DNA of 31,160 nt from Haplosporangium gracile. Its lineage: Eukaryota > Mortierellomycota > Mortierellomycetes > Mortierellales > Mortierellaceae. The stretch is from assembly GCA_015499985.1 (NCBI GenBank), contig JAAAUF010000392.1, positions 1 through 31,160 of the forward strand. The letters run 5' to 3'. Positions 11,344 through 21,732 of this stretch are shown here, piece after piece. Each line of letters starts with the position of its first letter. The stretch's first letter is position 1. The notes under the pieces were generated by a model. It was given only the letters and a program-made list of their open reading frames with translations. It did no database searches and was not told the origin of the DNA. Made by a program: the position numbers and the translations under genes.

Positions 11344-11679
11344 AGATTACTGTACCAGGATGAACTTATTTGTAAAAATACCTCTCTCGCTCTCACCGCA
11401 GCTAACTGTAACCAGGCTCTTTGTCAACAATGGTGCAACGGCCAATTGGTCTTCCGTCACTTTTTTTCGTCTGTGTGTGTGTGCAAAATACGCTTAATTA
11501 TGAGAGCAAGGCAAAGATGGTCCCTCTTTGCTTGCTCGCATTGAGATGAACAGTCGACAGTACAGTAGGATATTTAAGGCATCTCCCTCTCACCGCTCAA
11601 CCACCCAAGGAAAAGGTGGGGCACCGCCACGGGTAATGGTCAAAAAAATGTATCTCTCTCTCTCTCTTTGTCAACGACA
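11344..11679. other. Intergenic, 3' flank of the esterase gene
   Basis: No gene was seen. A short CT dinucleotide run lies at 11652-11668. ACGACA at 11674-11679 directly precedes the fold-back element and recurs at 12243-12248, a possible target-site duplication. Confidence 0.45.
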
Positions 11680-11862
11680 CAAAGCACAAGGAAGAAGCAA
11701 AGCTTTGAACCCAACCTATCATCAGCAATTTTTGCTGACGAGACGTTGGGTTACGCATCGTATTTCCTAAATGGAAGTCGCGCTTCCATTTTAGGAAGGT
11801 GACCACGTGACTACCAGCGGCCTAAGATCAATGGGCCATTTTTTTAAAAAAAACACCCCCAG
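11680..11862 (+). repeat. Left arm of the fold-back element
   Basis: Pairs with 12063-12242 in reverse complement. It contains a hairpin at 11764-11797 (CCTAAATGGAAG against CTTCCATTTTAGG), another around ATCAGCAA/TTGCTGA (11720-11739), and a CACGTG at 11804-11809. Confidence 0.8.
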
Positions 11863-12013
11863 TCTTTTTTGCACTCCCATTGAATTGAAAATAAGTGTTA
11901 TTCAATTTGGCGACCTTGTCTAATATCCTCACAGAGTTTACCTCTCCGTGATTCGTAAATCCAAGCAGAAAAGTGAATTGAATAATACTCCTTATATTTT
12001 CACTCCAATAATG

Positions 12014-12052
12014 AAAATGCTCCATTTTCTCCTATGATAACTGGAGCATTTT
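12014..12052. repeat. Internal perfect 11-bp hairpin of the fold-back element
   Basis: AAAATGCTCCA at 12014-12024 is the exact reverse complement of TGGAGCATTTT at 12042-12052, with a 17-base loop. It lies in the right half and has no equally strong partner in the left arm, which has only the shorter TTTGCACTCCCATTG-like stretch. This suggests an insertion on the right or a loss on the left. Confidence 0.75.
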
Positions 12053-12062
12053 GCAAATAGGG

Positions 12063-12242
12063 CTGGGGTGTTTTTTGTTTTTAAAAAAAAGGCCCATTGG
12101 TCTGAGGTCGCTATAGTCACGTGTCCACACTCCTAAAATGGAAGCCGCGCCTCCATTTTAGGAAGTACGATGCGTAAGAGCGAGCCTCTCGTCAGCAAAA
12201 ATTGCTGATGAGGGGTTGGGGTTCAGAGTTTCGCGCTTTGTT
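12063..12242 (-). repeat. Right arm of the fold-back element
   Basis: Reverse-complementary to 11680-11862. It holds the counterpart hairpin TCCTAAAATGGA/TCCATTTTAGGA (12131-12163) and CACGTG at 12118-12123. Differences from the left arm are mainly single-base changes and short indels, so the arms have diverged since they formed. Confidence 0.8.
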
Positions 12243-12403
12243 ACGACAAGTTCGTCCAATAACGTGATGTTTTTGATTGCTCTTTTCGACTCTCACAGAT
12301 CCTGAATGACCGCCGCCTTGCATAACACTTTTTATGCATTTGAGTTTTCGAGATGAACAAAGTGTTTGCTTTGCCACTGCCACCAAAAAGCCGAGCAACA
12401 ACG

Positions 12404-12412
12404 TATATAAAG
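12404..12412 (+). promoter_or_regulatory. TATA box upstream of the decayed membrane protein gene
   Basis: TATATAAAG lies about 90 bp before the ATG at 12501, a normal distance for a fungal TATA promoter, and is followed by a T-rich tract. It shows that a real gene once stood here, and transcription may persist. It is about 160 bp beyond the right end of the fold-back element. Confidence 0.5.
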
Positions 12413-12500
12413 AGCTGGCTGTCCGTTGCCCTTTTTTTTTTTTTTTTAATTTCTCATTCTTTGTCTCTCTTCCTCCGACTCTCTCACTATAAAATAAACA

Positions 12501-13159
12501 ATGTTGACGGTACTATCAATCACACGAATCATCTTAATCCTCCTCTCAACAGTAGTAGCCGGCTGCTCAATCTACCTCGTCGTCCAACTCCAAATAGGCA
12601 TCCATGCCGAAGCCTGGACCATCTGGACACCCCTCATCGTCTCTGTTCTCTCCAACATCCTCTACTCTTGTTCCCTCGACCCCAAGGACCGAGTGTCGAC
12701 CGCCCGAAACACATTTGCCTTCATCCTTGTTGCCGGATGATTCGTCCCCCCTCTTACCGCATACATCAGATCGTCCAGTTGATGGGCAACTCGACAGGCA
12801 GTACTGTTAGCTTCCTCACTGTCTAGAACTGTGGGTCGACCGCATGTACGCTGTTGATGGTTATGGATATCACCGGTCTGTTGTCGGGTGTGCTGGCGTT
12901 GTTGGAGATTGGGTTGGCGGATCAAGCATCGAGAGGTGTGATTACACCGGCTTCGAACAAGACGTCGATCTTTGTCCTGCCTGGAGGACAGCAGCAGTAC
13001 ATTCCTTTGCAGCAACAGCAACAGCTACCGCAGCAGCAGTTTGCTCAGTAACCCTATTATCAGCCTGCCAGTGCCCAGCCTTACTACGGGCAAACACAAC
13101 CTTACTACGCCCAGACACAACCCCCTACCGCCACCACTACCTATCCACACACCTACTAA
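12501..13159 (+). pseudogene. Decayed four-span membrane protein with Gln/Tyr-rich tail
   Basis: Reading starts at ATG 12501 (MLTVLSITRIILILL) and gives two clear membrane spans and the start of a third before a TGA at 12738-12740. Coding-like sequence resumes at once in another frame, with a C6 run at 12746-12751 as the likely site of a one-base loss. It then meets TAG at 12824-12826, passes a fourth span (CTLLMVMDITGLLSGVLALL) and a Gln-rich tail, meets TAA at 13049-13051, and still continues with Tyr/Gln/Pro repeats (AQPYYGQTQPYYAQTQPP) to a final stop at 13157. All three premature stops are one transition away from Trp or Gln codons. Alternative: an intron 12729-12826 (weak GTTGCC donor, good acceptor CACTGTCTAG) would remove two stops and the shift, but it deletes the loop between spans 3 and 4. 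Sequencing error could also explain the C-run. I do not recognise the family; a small tetraspan/MARVEL-like topology is all that can be said. Confidence 0.55.
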
Positions 13160-14015
13160 TATTATTTTATATAGTTGATTGACACTACCATTTATACATG
13201 TATATACTTTCTTTTGATTAAGAACAAATACCGCTCCTACGCGTGAGAGTTTATTATTTTCTTGGTTGCTTCGTTGTGTGTCTGTCCCGTTGACACGATG
13301 TGTGGAATTAGATGTCTTTGGTCAGTAGTGACAATAAGGACTAGAAGAGTCGACTGTGTGCCCTGTTTGTCGACCCGTTATCCGTTATCCGTTTTCCTTT
13401 GTCTGTTTCCCATTCTTTTCCTGTCTCCCTTTTACCCACATTTACACCCTCTGAATGCTCGGGGCAAGCGCACGTTGTCGAATCGCCTTCTGTCACACGC
13501 CACCACTTTTACTTTTCTTAAAATTTTATAGTCAGCCACCCTCTCTCCCCCATACTCCTCCCTCTCTCTTCCCTCGTACGCAGGTGAAATCATCAATCCT
13601 CGCTTCCTTCTCAATGGGCTCCTCCTTCCTTATTCTCCTTTTTTTTTTCTTTCTCTGCATACCGTTCACCATCATCATCATCAGCACTATCCTTGGTCCC
13701 CTTTTCTGTTACCCTCCTCTTCCTTCCTTCCTTCTTTCTCTTCTTCTTTCTTCTTTTCCCCCCACCCTTTCCCCTCACTCACCCTCTCTGATCCACCAAA
13801 GCATGATATCGTGAACCTCTCTCGTCACTTATTATTTTCTTTGTCAATACCCCTTCCTTTTCCCTTTTGTTTTGTGATCCTCCTTTCGACAGCCGTATCC
13901 TAACGAAGGCCTTTATCTATTCCCTTACTCTCCTCGGCGATATCTCTGCCCCGGTTGCACTCACACCTCCAAGCAGCAACTTTCTCATTCACACATTGCC
14001 TCATTCACTCGCACC
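13160..14015 (+). promoter_or_regulatory. CT-rich leader and promoter region of the PHO81-like gene
   Basis: From about 13380 to 14010 the plus strand is strongly C/T-rich with many CTT, CCT and TTC units, like the leaders before 4517 and (on the minus strand) before 28460. No coding region is seen; the open frames here are pyrimidine-tract artefacts. No CACGTG was found in this stretch. Confidence 0.5.
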
Positions 14016-17000
14016 ATGAAGGTAACGAGAAATACTAATGACCTTATTTTTTTCAACGTCAGGCAGACAAATTGAAAAAGACCCTTTATTCACTTCTGCC
14101 ACGAAAAAAAATAAACACTCACGCTCCCTCTGCTTCCTCCTTCCTCCTTCCTCATTACGACTGTTCCATCAATAGTTCGGAAAGCAGATTCAGTTTCAAC
14201 AGATTCCAGAATGGCAGAGCCATTACATGAGCTACAAGGGTCTCAAGAAGATCATTAACTCGCTCATTCAGGAAAAGGCACAGATATCCGTCACCATCGC
14301 TGCATCCCCTCCACCGCTTGGATCAGAGCCCGAACCCGAGTCCGAGGCCGAGGCCGCGTCGTCGTCGCTATTACCTGAGGATGAGAACTCGACACTTTTG
14401 CAGTCCCAGAAGGCTGCGTTTTTCTTTAAGCTCGAGCGTGAACTCGAAAAGGTAATGCTTGCCTTTTTTTTTTTTTTTNNNNNNNNNNTTTGCGGTTGCG
14501 AAACATTTGTCGTTACTGTTGGTTCAATCACGGATCCCAATTGGAATTCGAATTGACTGCATAGGCACTCACATTTTTTCATTTACTTCTGTGTGCGTAT
14601 AGGTTAACTCGTTCTATTTGCAAAAAGAATCTGAGCTGAAGGTTCGGCTACGATCCCTGATTGACAAGGAGAAAGTCATCCTGTCGCGTCAGGGAAGGCC
14701 AGGAACCAGTTCCTCGATCAATTCTCTCAAGGAGGCGTTCAAGCAGTTCGAGCAGGACCTCAACAAACTACAGGTAATTTTAACTTGGATAACTGGTCTT
14801 TGTACCCAAGATGTACCCAAAAAGGAGGGATAGCAACATTCATTGCGCACAGTTGAATGCATGATAATGATAATGATAATGAAAAATGAAAAATGAGAAC
14901 TAAAAACGCCTCCGCTCTCGTCCAATGCAAAACCCCTACTATTACATTGTCCTCGTGTTCATTTCGTACTAATTACGACCCAATTGCTATCAACCCTCCT
15001 TCTACCCTTGTCATTGTCTATACCCCTACAGAAATTTGTCGAGACCAATGGTACGGGGTTCCGAAAGATCTTGAAGAAGTGGGATAAACGGTCAAAGTCG
15101 ACGACTAAGGAACTCTACCTCGCCCGTCAGGTCGATCTCCAGCCGTGCTTCAACCAGGACGCCATGGTCGAGCTTGCCGACAGTGCCGCACATCATCTCC
15201 TCGGCCTGGACGATATTCAGCAAGGTCGTCCCTCTTCAGCACCCTCAAGTCCTATCTCCAGCAAACCTGCGCCCACGCATTCATATGCCCCTTCTTCCCC
15301 GATGCAGCAACAAATGGATGAACTGGAAACTGACCTCTTCAACGCCTTGACCACCAACCAATCGTCGATCGTCCAAGAGATCCTGGAGCGTCGGCTCACC
15401 ACGCCATCGGGCACAAAGAATAGTTCGCTTGGAGTAGAGTCTTCTCAGCAACGACTTCATTCGAACCTTATCGGGCCTGAACATGCTCGCGAAGTGGTCT
15501 CGCGCTTGTTCTGGAGATGTTGTTCCGAGATCAATGTGTCGGACGCTGTCATCCAACAGCTGGTCGACACGGGCTTGGTCAACTTCAAGTTTGTCGACGA
15601 TATCAGTGACCGGACGTGTCTGCACGAGGCTGCTATGGTCGGGCGTCTGTCTCTTCTCAAATTAGCGGTCGAACGAGGGGCTGCTGTCGAGGGCTCAGAT
15701 GTCTATGGGAGACGGCCACTTCATTATGTCTCGATGCACGGCTACGACGACTGTGCGACCTATCTTCTTTCCTTGAACGCGTCCCTGACGGTGACGGATC
15801 ATGATGGATTCCAGCCTCTGATCTACTCGGTCATGAACGGTCATTCCAAGTGCGTAGAGATATTCCTTGCCAGTAACGTCGAGATCGAGGCCAATCGAGA
15901 GGGAGATCCGATCCCGTTGAGTCTTGCCTGTCACTATGGCCACGAGGATATCGCCATGATGCTCATTGGTCGTGGCGCCGATGTTCTTGCTAGCAATGCG
16001 GATGGCCTCGAGCCTCTTCATATCACTTGCCGAGAGGGACATACCAGACTGGCCAAGACTTTGACGACACGAGGAGCTCGACTCGACCAAGAGGACAAAT
16101 ACATGTGCTGGACACCTCTTTTCTATGCTGCCAGCGAAGGTCATGTTGAGTGCGTCAAGATTCTTCTGGAGGCGGGCTGCAAGGTGAATGTGATTGACGA
16201 ACACGGCAAGAATCCGATCTATTATGCTGCTAGTGAAGGTCATTCTGACTGTGTCGAGTTGTTGGTCGAGGCTGGAGGCAAGGCAATCGCGTCTCCACAG
16301 GACACTGTCATGGAGACTACAGCTGCAGTCACTGCGAGCAGCATGCTGAGTTCGTCAACCACCTCAGCCTTGGATTCTCACTATCCTGTACACCCGGACT
16401 CTATGGACAGCCCCACCAACATGGACGACCTCGATATGGAACTCATTCCTTCGCTCTCTCTCCCTCCACCCATCATTCCCTTCAGAATCTACGGACACAA
16501 CTATCTGGACAAGAAGTTCCAGATCAACCTGACGCTGGGTCACACTTCCTCGCCTGACCAGATTGGAGCCCGGCAATCACCTGTTCACCTTTACGGAACG
16601 GCTCAGATCTCATCCTTAAAACTCGTCATCTCGTCGCGACCTGACAACGGCATGATCCCTCACAACGTGATTTTGCCCCTGGGCGAGAGCAGAAAGGTCT
16701 ATGGTTTCCAGGTGGACTCTTTGGATCAGTTCACAGTTGAGTTTGACATCTTTCCAACCTACGGAAGCAAGGCCATTGGACGAGCAGTTGCATTGCCCAT
16801 CACGTTCCTGTCGCCCTCGTTGTCCGTGGGCAAGGGTCTTCTTCCGCTCTTTGATGCCCATTTGAAGGTTGTCGGAGAGCTTGCCTTTGAGTACACGGTC
16901 ATACGGCCGTTTGAGGGCGTTCGTTTGGAGGTTGGAGGTCGTCTGGAAACTTATTGGAAGTCGACAAACAGTGTCGATTCGACCATCTCTGCCTCCGCCA

Positions 17001-18588
17001 CACCTCTCACGGGCACACCACCTTCACTCACACCCGTCAGCACATCGACCTCGCGTGGCACGTTGCCTTACCCTACGCCTCAGACGACTCTTGCTGGCAA
17101 CGTGATCCCGTCCTACATCACGGCGTCGTCACTCTCGGGGGAGTACATTCAGCTTTCTATTCAGATGACCAGGGACTGTATTCCTGTTGTTTTTGGCAAC
17201 TGGCAACTGCCTGTGGAAGGATTTGATTTGGCATTGTCGGACGTGAGCTTTGCACAGTTCAAGCGGTTTGGGCAGCTGATTCATCAGAAAGGGACGAGTG
17301 AGGATCTGGAGAGCATTAACATTCGTCTGGCAAATACTTGGAAAGCGGCCGAGTGGCGACGTAAAGTCTACGAGCGCTGGATGAGTCTTGAGCAAGTCCT
17401 CAAGGTAACCATCATCCCTTTCTTCATATTTGCTCTTATCAAGGGTTTCTTAGAAATCGTTTATTCTAACTACTGCCTCATTGTTTCTTTAGATCCTTCC
17501 CAAGAATATTGGAGTGAATTTGGAACTAAAGTATCCGACAGCGGCAGAGAGACGGTTCTACCGACTGAACAATACGGTCGAGTTCAACAAGTTTGTTGAC
17601 ACTATCCTTCAGACTGTCTACGACTCATCCTCAGCATCGCACCACCGCAGCTTCATGTTTTCGTCCTTTAGCCCTGTTGTTTGCTCCGCCCTCAACTGGA
17701 AGCAGCCCAACTGTACGTCTTCTCTTTTTGTTGTTGCCACCAATTTTGCACCCGCTCCTTTTCTTTCTCACACATCTCTTATTTTCTTTTTGTATTAGAC
17801 GCGGTGTTTTTCAACACATATGGAGGATACAACAAGCGACACAGGTCAGGCATTGCATGGACAGACGAGGTTGCCAAGGCTGGTTCCAAGAGACGGGAGC
17901 CCGCAGACCCAGAAATCCTCCCTTCACCCAAGCATGGTTCAGGCGCAACTACCATGTTTCCAAACCTGGGAGTCGATGGAATGGGAGGCGCTCCACCTTC
18001 GAGCGCATCCTCGGATACTGTCACGTCGTCACCCAGATTGGACTCATCTGCGATGTTTCCATCTGTTCAGAGCATACTTGCAGACAACTCGGAAAAGTTT
18101 CAGGAGACGGATAAGCGATGCACATCGATCAAGGAGGCGATCAAGTTTGCGAGAACTAATAACCTCCTTGGTGTCATCTGCGACGCCACTCCTCTGGTAA
18201 GCGGTACAAAACAAAACAAGCTTATCGCATATGATACTTACGTCCACCTTCTTTACTGATCATTTTTTTCTATTTTTTTTTTCATCCACTTTGAAAATAG
18301 ATCCAAGTGCCGAGCTTGATCACGCATATCAAGGAATCAGGACTGATTCTGACTAGCTTCGGAAAACTCAATAAGGACCCAGCGTTGGTCCAGGTGCAAA
18401 AGAGTCATGGTGTGGATGCATTTATGATCATGGAAAGTAGTGAGGAGGTTGTTGCTTCGTACCATACTCTGTCGGAGAAGCACACTAGGACGGCGTCTTC
18501 TTCTTCTTCGAGGGTGCAACAGATGGCGCCATCGGTGATTGAGGTTGAAGAGGGAGTGTTGAGATACCATAGTGGCGTCGATTCGTAG
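14016..18588 (+). CDS. PHO81: PHO81/NUC-2-like phosphate-sensing regulator: SPX, ankyrin repeats, degenerate GDPD
   Basis: Seven exons: 14016-14021, 14176-14451, 14603-14773, 15032-17404, 17493-17712, 17799-18196, 18301-18588; 1243 residues. The first exon is only ATG AAG; splicing yields MKFGKQIQFQQIPEW, the canonical SPX start, and exon 3 opens with VNSFYLQKESEL, another SPX hallmark. The SPX domain (1-~170) binds inositol pyrophosphates in known proteins. Ankyrin repeats run from about 344 to 569 (DRTCLHEAA ... NPIYYAASEGHSDCVELL). A conserved PHO81-type region follows (FRIYGHNYLDKKF, near 635), then a GDPD-like region with LEVGGRLETYWKST and IPVVFGNWQLPVEGFD (near 868). The HRG and HD catalytic motifs of true glycerophosphodiesterases are not seen, which favours the PHO81/NUC-2 type (inhibitor of the PHO80-PHO85 cyclin-CDK) over GDE1. 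The end is Ser-rich. A run of Ns lies in intron 2, outside the coding sequence. Confidence 0.85.
14479..14488. other. Assembly gap of 10 N
   Basis: Ten Ns follow a long T run inside intron 2 of the PHO81-like gene. The true length of this intron is unknown; donor (14452) and acceptor (14601-14602) are outside the gap. Confidence 0.99.
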
Positions 18589-19163
18589 ATATCACCCATG
18601 CTTATTCAGATATAATATTTGGCATACCCAGTTAATAATACCGCGTTTTTCATGCGAGTTTGGCACCTTTATTTTTACATATAAAAATGGTTCAAAAATA
18701 AAAGACGCAGTAGGCCAATATGAAATTGAACAGACGCGAACGTAGGGGGTATTTGTAGATCATACAAAATAAACAAGGCCATAAGAAAGCGCCGGCCTTG
18801 CATTCTCGTACAGGATTCCTAAAGATAATATTGCATAATAATGTAGATGCGCGACAACGCAGTTCTAAAAACAAGCCTGGAGTGTCTTTTAATAAATGTT
18901 CGGAGTTGTGAACTACACGGCGCATATTCGATTTCTTGAACATAATACACTCGTGTTATGTCGGGTCGGGAATTGATCTGTTTTTTTGACCTCAGGCAGT
19001 GTGCACAAATGACGTGTAATGCGTGGCACTTGTTCAATTCTCTCACCCCTTGAAATTTTTTTGGCCTCTCAAAGCCTTCAGCTCTTCTTTTCTTTTTCCT
19101 ACAAATACGCAAACACACACTCATGCCCAAGCTCTCTTCTCTTATCCCTCTCCCCCCCTTCGT
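18589..19163. other. Intergenic between PHO81-like gene and Crypton
   Basis: An AATAAA lies near 18698, probably the 3' end of the PHO81-like transcript. The rest should contain the left boundary and promoter of the Crypton, but no terminal repeat marks it. TTTTCATGCGAG at 18647-18658 recurs in direct orientation at 22801-22812. Confidence 0.4.
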
Positions 19164-21732
19164 ATGCCGCCAAGCGGCTCCAAACCCTTCAATAATGCGG
19201 CAGCCGCCTTGTTTTCCGCATTAATAACCAAGGACAGGAGTACTACTGACAGGAACACCACTGCCACCTCTGTCTTCCCTGCCGTCCCTGCCTCCCCTTC
19301 CCCTCCAACTGTCAGCACTGAAGACAGGAGCAAGGGCAAGGGATCCAAAGTCCTCGTCTCCAACGCTAAAGAAGCCCTAACAGGAGCAGCACAAACCACC
19401 GAGGATCATCTATACTCCAAGAAGACCAAGACCAACTACAAGGGCCAAGTTGCGCGAGCGTTGGCGTATGCTGCAGCACAAACCGAGCCTGGATGGAGAA
19501 ATGCATTCACCAAAATCTCCAGTCTTACGCCCACTGTCTTGATGGCCTATGTTGCGTCCAAGTGCCAGGAGCAGGAAGGAGAGGGATTGTCGTACAAGAC
19601 CGCCGAGGGCATCAAAAGTGGGTTAAAGCACTATTTCAAGACCGAGCTAGGCTGCCTAACGGATTCATGGTCCTGCGACAGCGACGGCAACTGCACCGGA
19701 AACCCTGTTCATGAAGAGGCCTTTGAACGATACCTTCAGTCTCTCAAGAATCGTGACGGACGAGCCGGTAACACTAGTAGTAGTAGGCGGAGTTTGGCTA
19801 TGTCCTACAGTGACATGGTAATACTCATGGCGCATCTTCAGGACCCAGCGACTATTGCGGAGAGAACTGAGGGTCTTTGTTTGTTATTCCAGGCCTTTGC
19901 AGCCACTGGGTTCACCTTATGGACCAGGTAATCCGTAATCATAACTCTACTCTATGTTTTCTTTCGTTCTCGTTTGTGATTTTACTGTAACTAACAGTCG
20001 ACTGCTTGCTTGTTTTTGTCACGCTTCTAGAAACGAGGAGCTTACTCGTTTACAAATGAAGGACATCGAGCTGAGTTTAACCACAGATACTGGCTCACCC
20101 TTCTTTGCCATCACGCTGACATTCCGCAAGGCAGACCAAGCAGACGCCTCCAAGGGTAAGAAGCTGTTTGTTTTATTACTTTTCTTGCTGTATGCTGACG
20201 AACAAAGATCACGAACTGACAATGCACACACCTTCACCATATTCACCTATCCTTCCCTTCCATTAGCCAATGTTTACCAAATTCATCCACAGCCGGACTA
20301 CGAGGCTATCTGCTGTTACACCAAACTCATGGCCTGGCTGCAGTGGATGGAAAGGAGTGGACGAAAGCTTCGTCCCGAGGACTACGTGTTCCCGGCATTG
20401 GATACACAAGGGCGTATCAAGTTTCAAGAAGCCCTGTCGCAGACTCGCGTGCAAAGTTGGTTGGACGGGCTCACGAACCAGACAGGTCTTCTTGCGCGAC
20501 GCAACGGTCGGTTCACCTCGCATTGCTTTCGTCGAGGCGGCGCCCAGTTCCGGTTCATGTTTGCCAAGGAGAAGTGGTCTCTTAAGGCGGTGAAATGGTG
20601 GGGAGGGTGGTCTGAAGGCGAGGGGACAGGTGCCATCATGCGGTACTTGTTGGAGGAGCTAACTCACCACGAGTATGGCTTTAGCGACATGTTGTCACCG
20701 TCTCGTCAGGACAGCCGGCACGCCGTTTTCATGGGCGAGACGGACACACCCGGCGCTGCTCCCATCACGCAATACAGTCTGGATGTCTCGCTGCAGTCTC
20801 TGAAGGAGGCAATCAACGTCGAGATGAACCGTCGGTCTTCAATCCAGGAGCAAGAGCTCAATCACAAACAGGAGGTGGCTAAGGCACTTATAAACTCGAA
20901 CAATGCAGTTATGGCATCAAACAAGGCCCTTCAGGAGTCGCTCCTAGCTGCGATTCAAGGGTTGGGGGTAGCTCAGCGGTACCAAGACTTACAAGGTCAG
21001 CAAGTGCATCAGCAGCAAGACCTCGCTCCAGCTCAAGCGGCAATCCCTGTTCTTCCTGTCCACCCTGTCCTCCCTATCCTCCCTGTCCCCGTCCCTGCTC
21101 CTACTCCAGCAAGGGAACAACCGCAGCAAGGGAATGTCGAGCCGCCACCTGCCCTTCGCATCCCTACCATCAAGCTGTGGAAAGACGCTGTCAAGCAATG
21201 GGAAATTGGAGACCCTGCGAAGGGATTAACGATACCTCTCAGGGACTGGACAAGAGCCATGCGAAAGACGGACCCTACCAAGTATTCGCAGAGGAAGCTG
21301 ATCGCGAAGGAGTTTGACCGTGTTGGAAGGAACGAGGGTAACATGAACGACATACATGGTGAGCATGCGAAGAGTGTCAGGTATCTGATTCAGTCTATCC
21401 GCTGGGGCAATTCGAGAAGGAAAGCTGAGGCAGCGAATAAGAGAGTGGCGGCCATGGAGGTTGCCCTGGATGAGAACGAGGATGTTGACGACGTTGAGAT
21501 GGATGAGGAAGACGATTCGGAGGAAATGGAAGAGGAGGAGTCAGAGGAGGAGTGCTTGATCCGACGCAAACTTCCTATACCTGTGCCCCCGAGTGCCAAT
21601 CAGGCGGCTCCCAAGCCCTTCAAGGCAAGCGTCGCCCCAACTTTAGTCCAGGCAGTTCCTGGCCACTCCACTCCATCCAAGCGACGACTGAGGAGCATGA
21701 GCGTTTGCCATACTCGAGCAAAGCGGCGTTGA
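19164..21732 (+). mobile_element. Crypton-type DNA transposon (coding core; ends not located)
   Basis: The single gene inside combines a tyrosine recombinase with a GCR1_C-like domain, the signature of fungal Cryptons. These elements move through a circular intermediate, lack terminal inverted repeats, and leave only very short duplications, so the borders cannot be read from one copy. Coordinates given are those of the gene only. Confidence 0.8.
19164..21732 (+). CDS. Crypton tyrosine recombinase with GCR1_C-type DNA-binding domain
   Basis: Exons 19164-19927, 20031-20155 and 20267-21732 join in phase (ACC AG|A AAC, AAG G|CC) into 784 residues. The recombinase active site is complete: Arg255 (TRNEELTRLQMKDIE, created by the first splice), His382 and Arg385 (SHCFRRGG), Trp408/Trp411 (KWWGGWSEG) and Tyr423 (IMRYLLEEL). 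The core N-terminal domain lies at about 90-230. After it come a helical, Gln-rich linker, a Pro/Val repeat (VLPVHPVLPILPVPVPAP), a GCR1_C-like domain from about 597 to 655 (IKLWKDAVKQWEIGD ... RDWTRAMRK ... YSQRKLIAKEFDR), a highly acidic stretch and a basic C-terminus suited to nuclear import. The second intron (20156-20266, 111 bp) is a multiple of three and free of stops, so retention would add 37 mostly hydrophobic residues rather than truncate. No frameshift or premature stop is seen. ATG 19164 was preferred to an upstream ATG, because the upstream segment reads like leader. Confidence 0.85.

Larger units (their letters stand above)
11680..12242. mobile_element. Fold-back / MITE-like inverted-repeat element, ~563 bp, non-coding
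   Basis: The two ends are imperfect inverted copies of one another over roughly 180 bp each, and weaker pairing continues inward (for example 11881-11910 against 11972-12006), leaving only about 60 bp unpaired near 11911-11971. Shared blocks include CATCAGCAATTTTTGCTGAC, TTACGCATCGTA, CCATTTTAGGA, CACGTGACTA and CAATGGGCC. Each arm also contains small palindromes of its own, so the element could fold into a branched hairpin. No reading frame of note is present. ACGACA flanks both ends (11674-11679, 12243-12248), but the outermost bases do not match perfectly, so exact termini and the duplication are uncertain. Absence of coding capacity means any mobility would depend on a transposase encoded elsewhere. 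Confidence 0.8.

Noticed and set aside
13455..13814. 119-codon open frame on plus with Phe/Leu-rich product
   Set aside because: It is a pyrimidine-tract artefact within the leader of the PHO81-like gene.
15695..16243. 182-codon open frame on minus
   Set aside because: It is antisense to the ankyrin repeats of the PHO81-like gene, a common artefact of high third-position GC, with no family resemblance.
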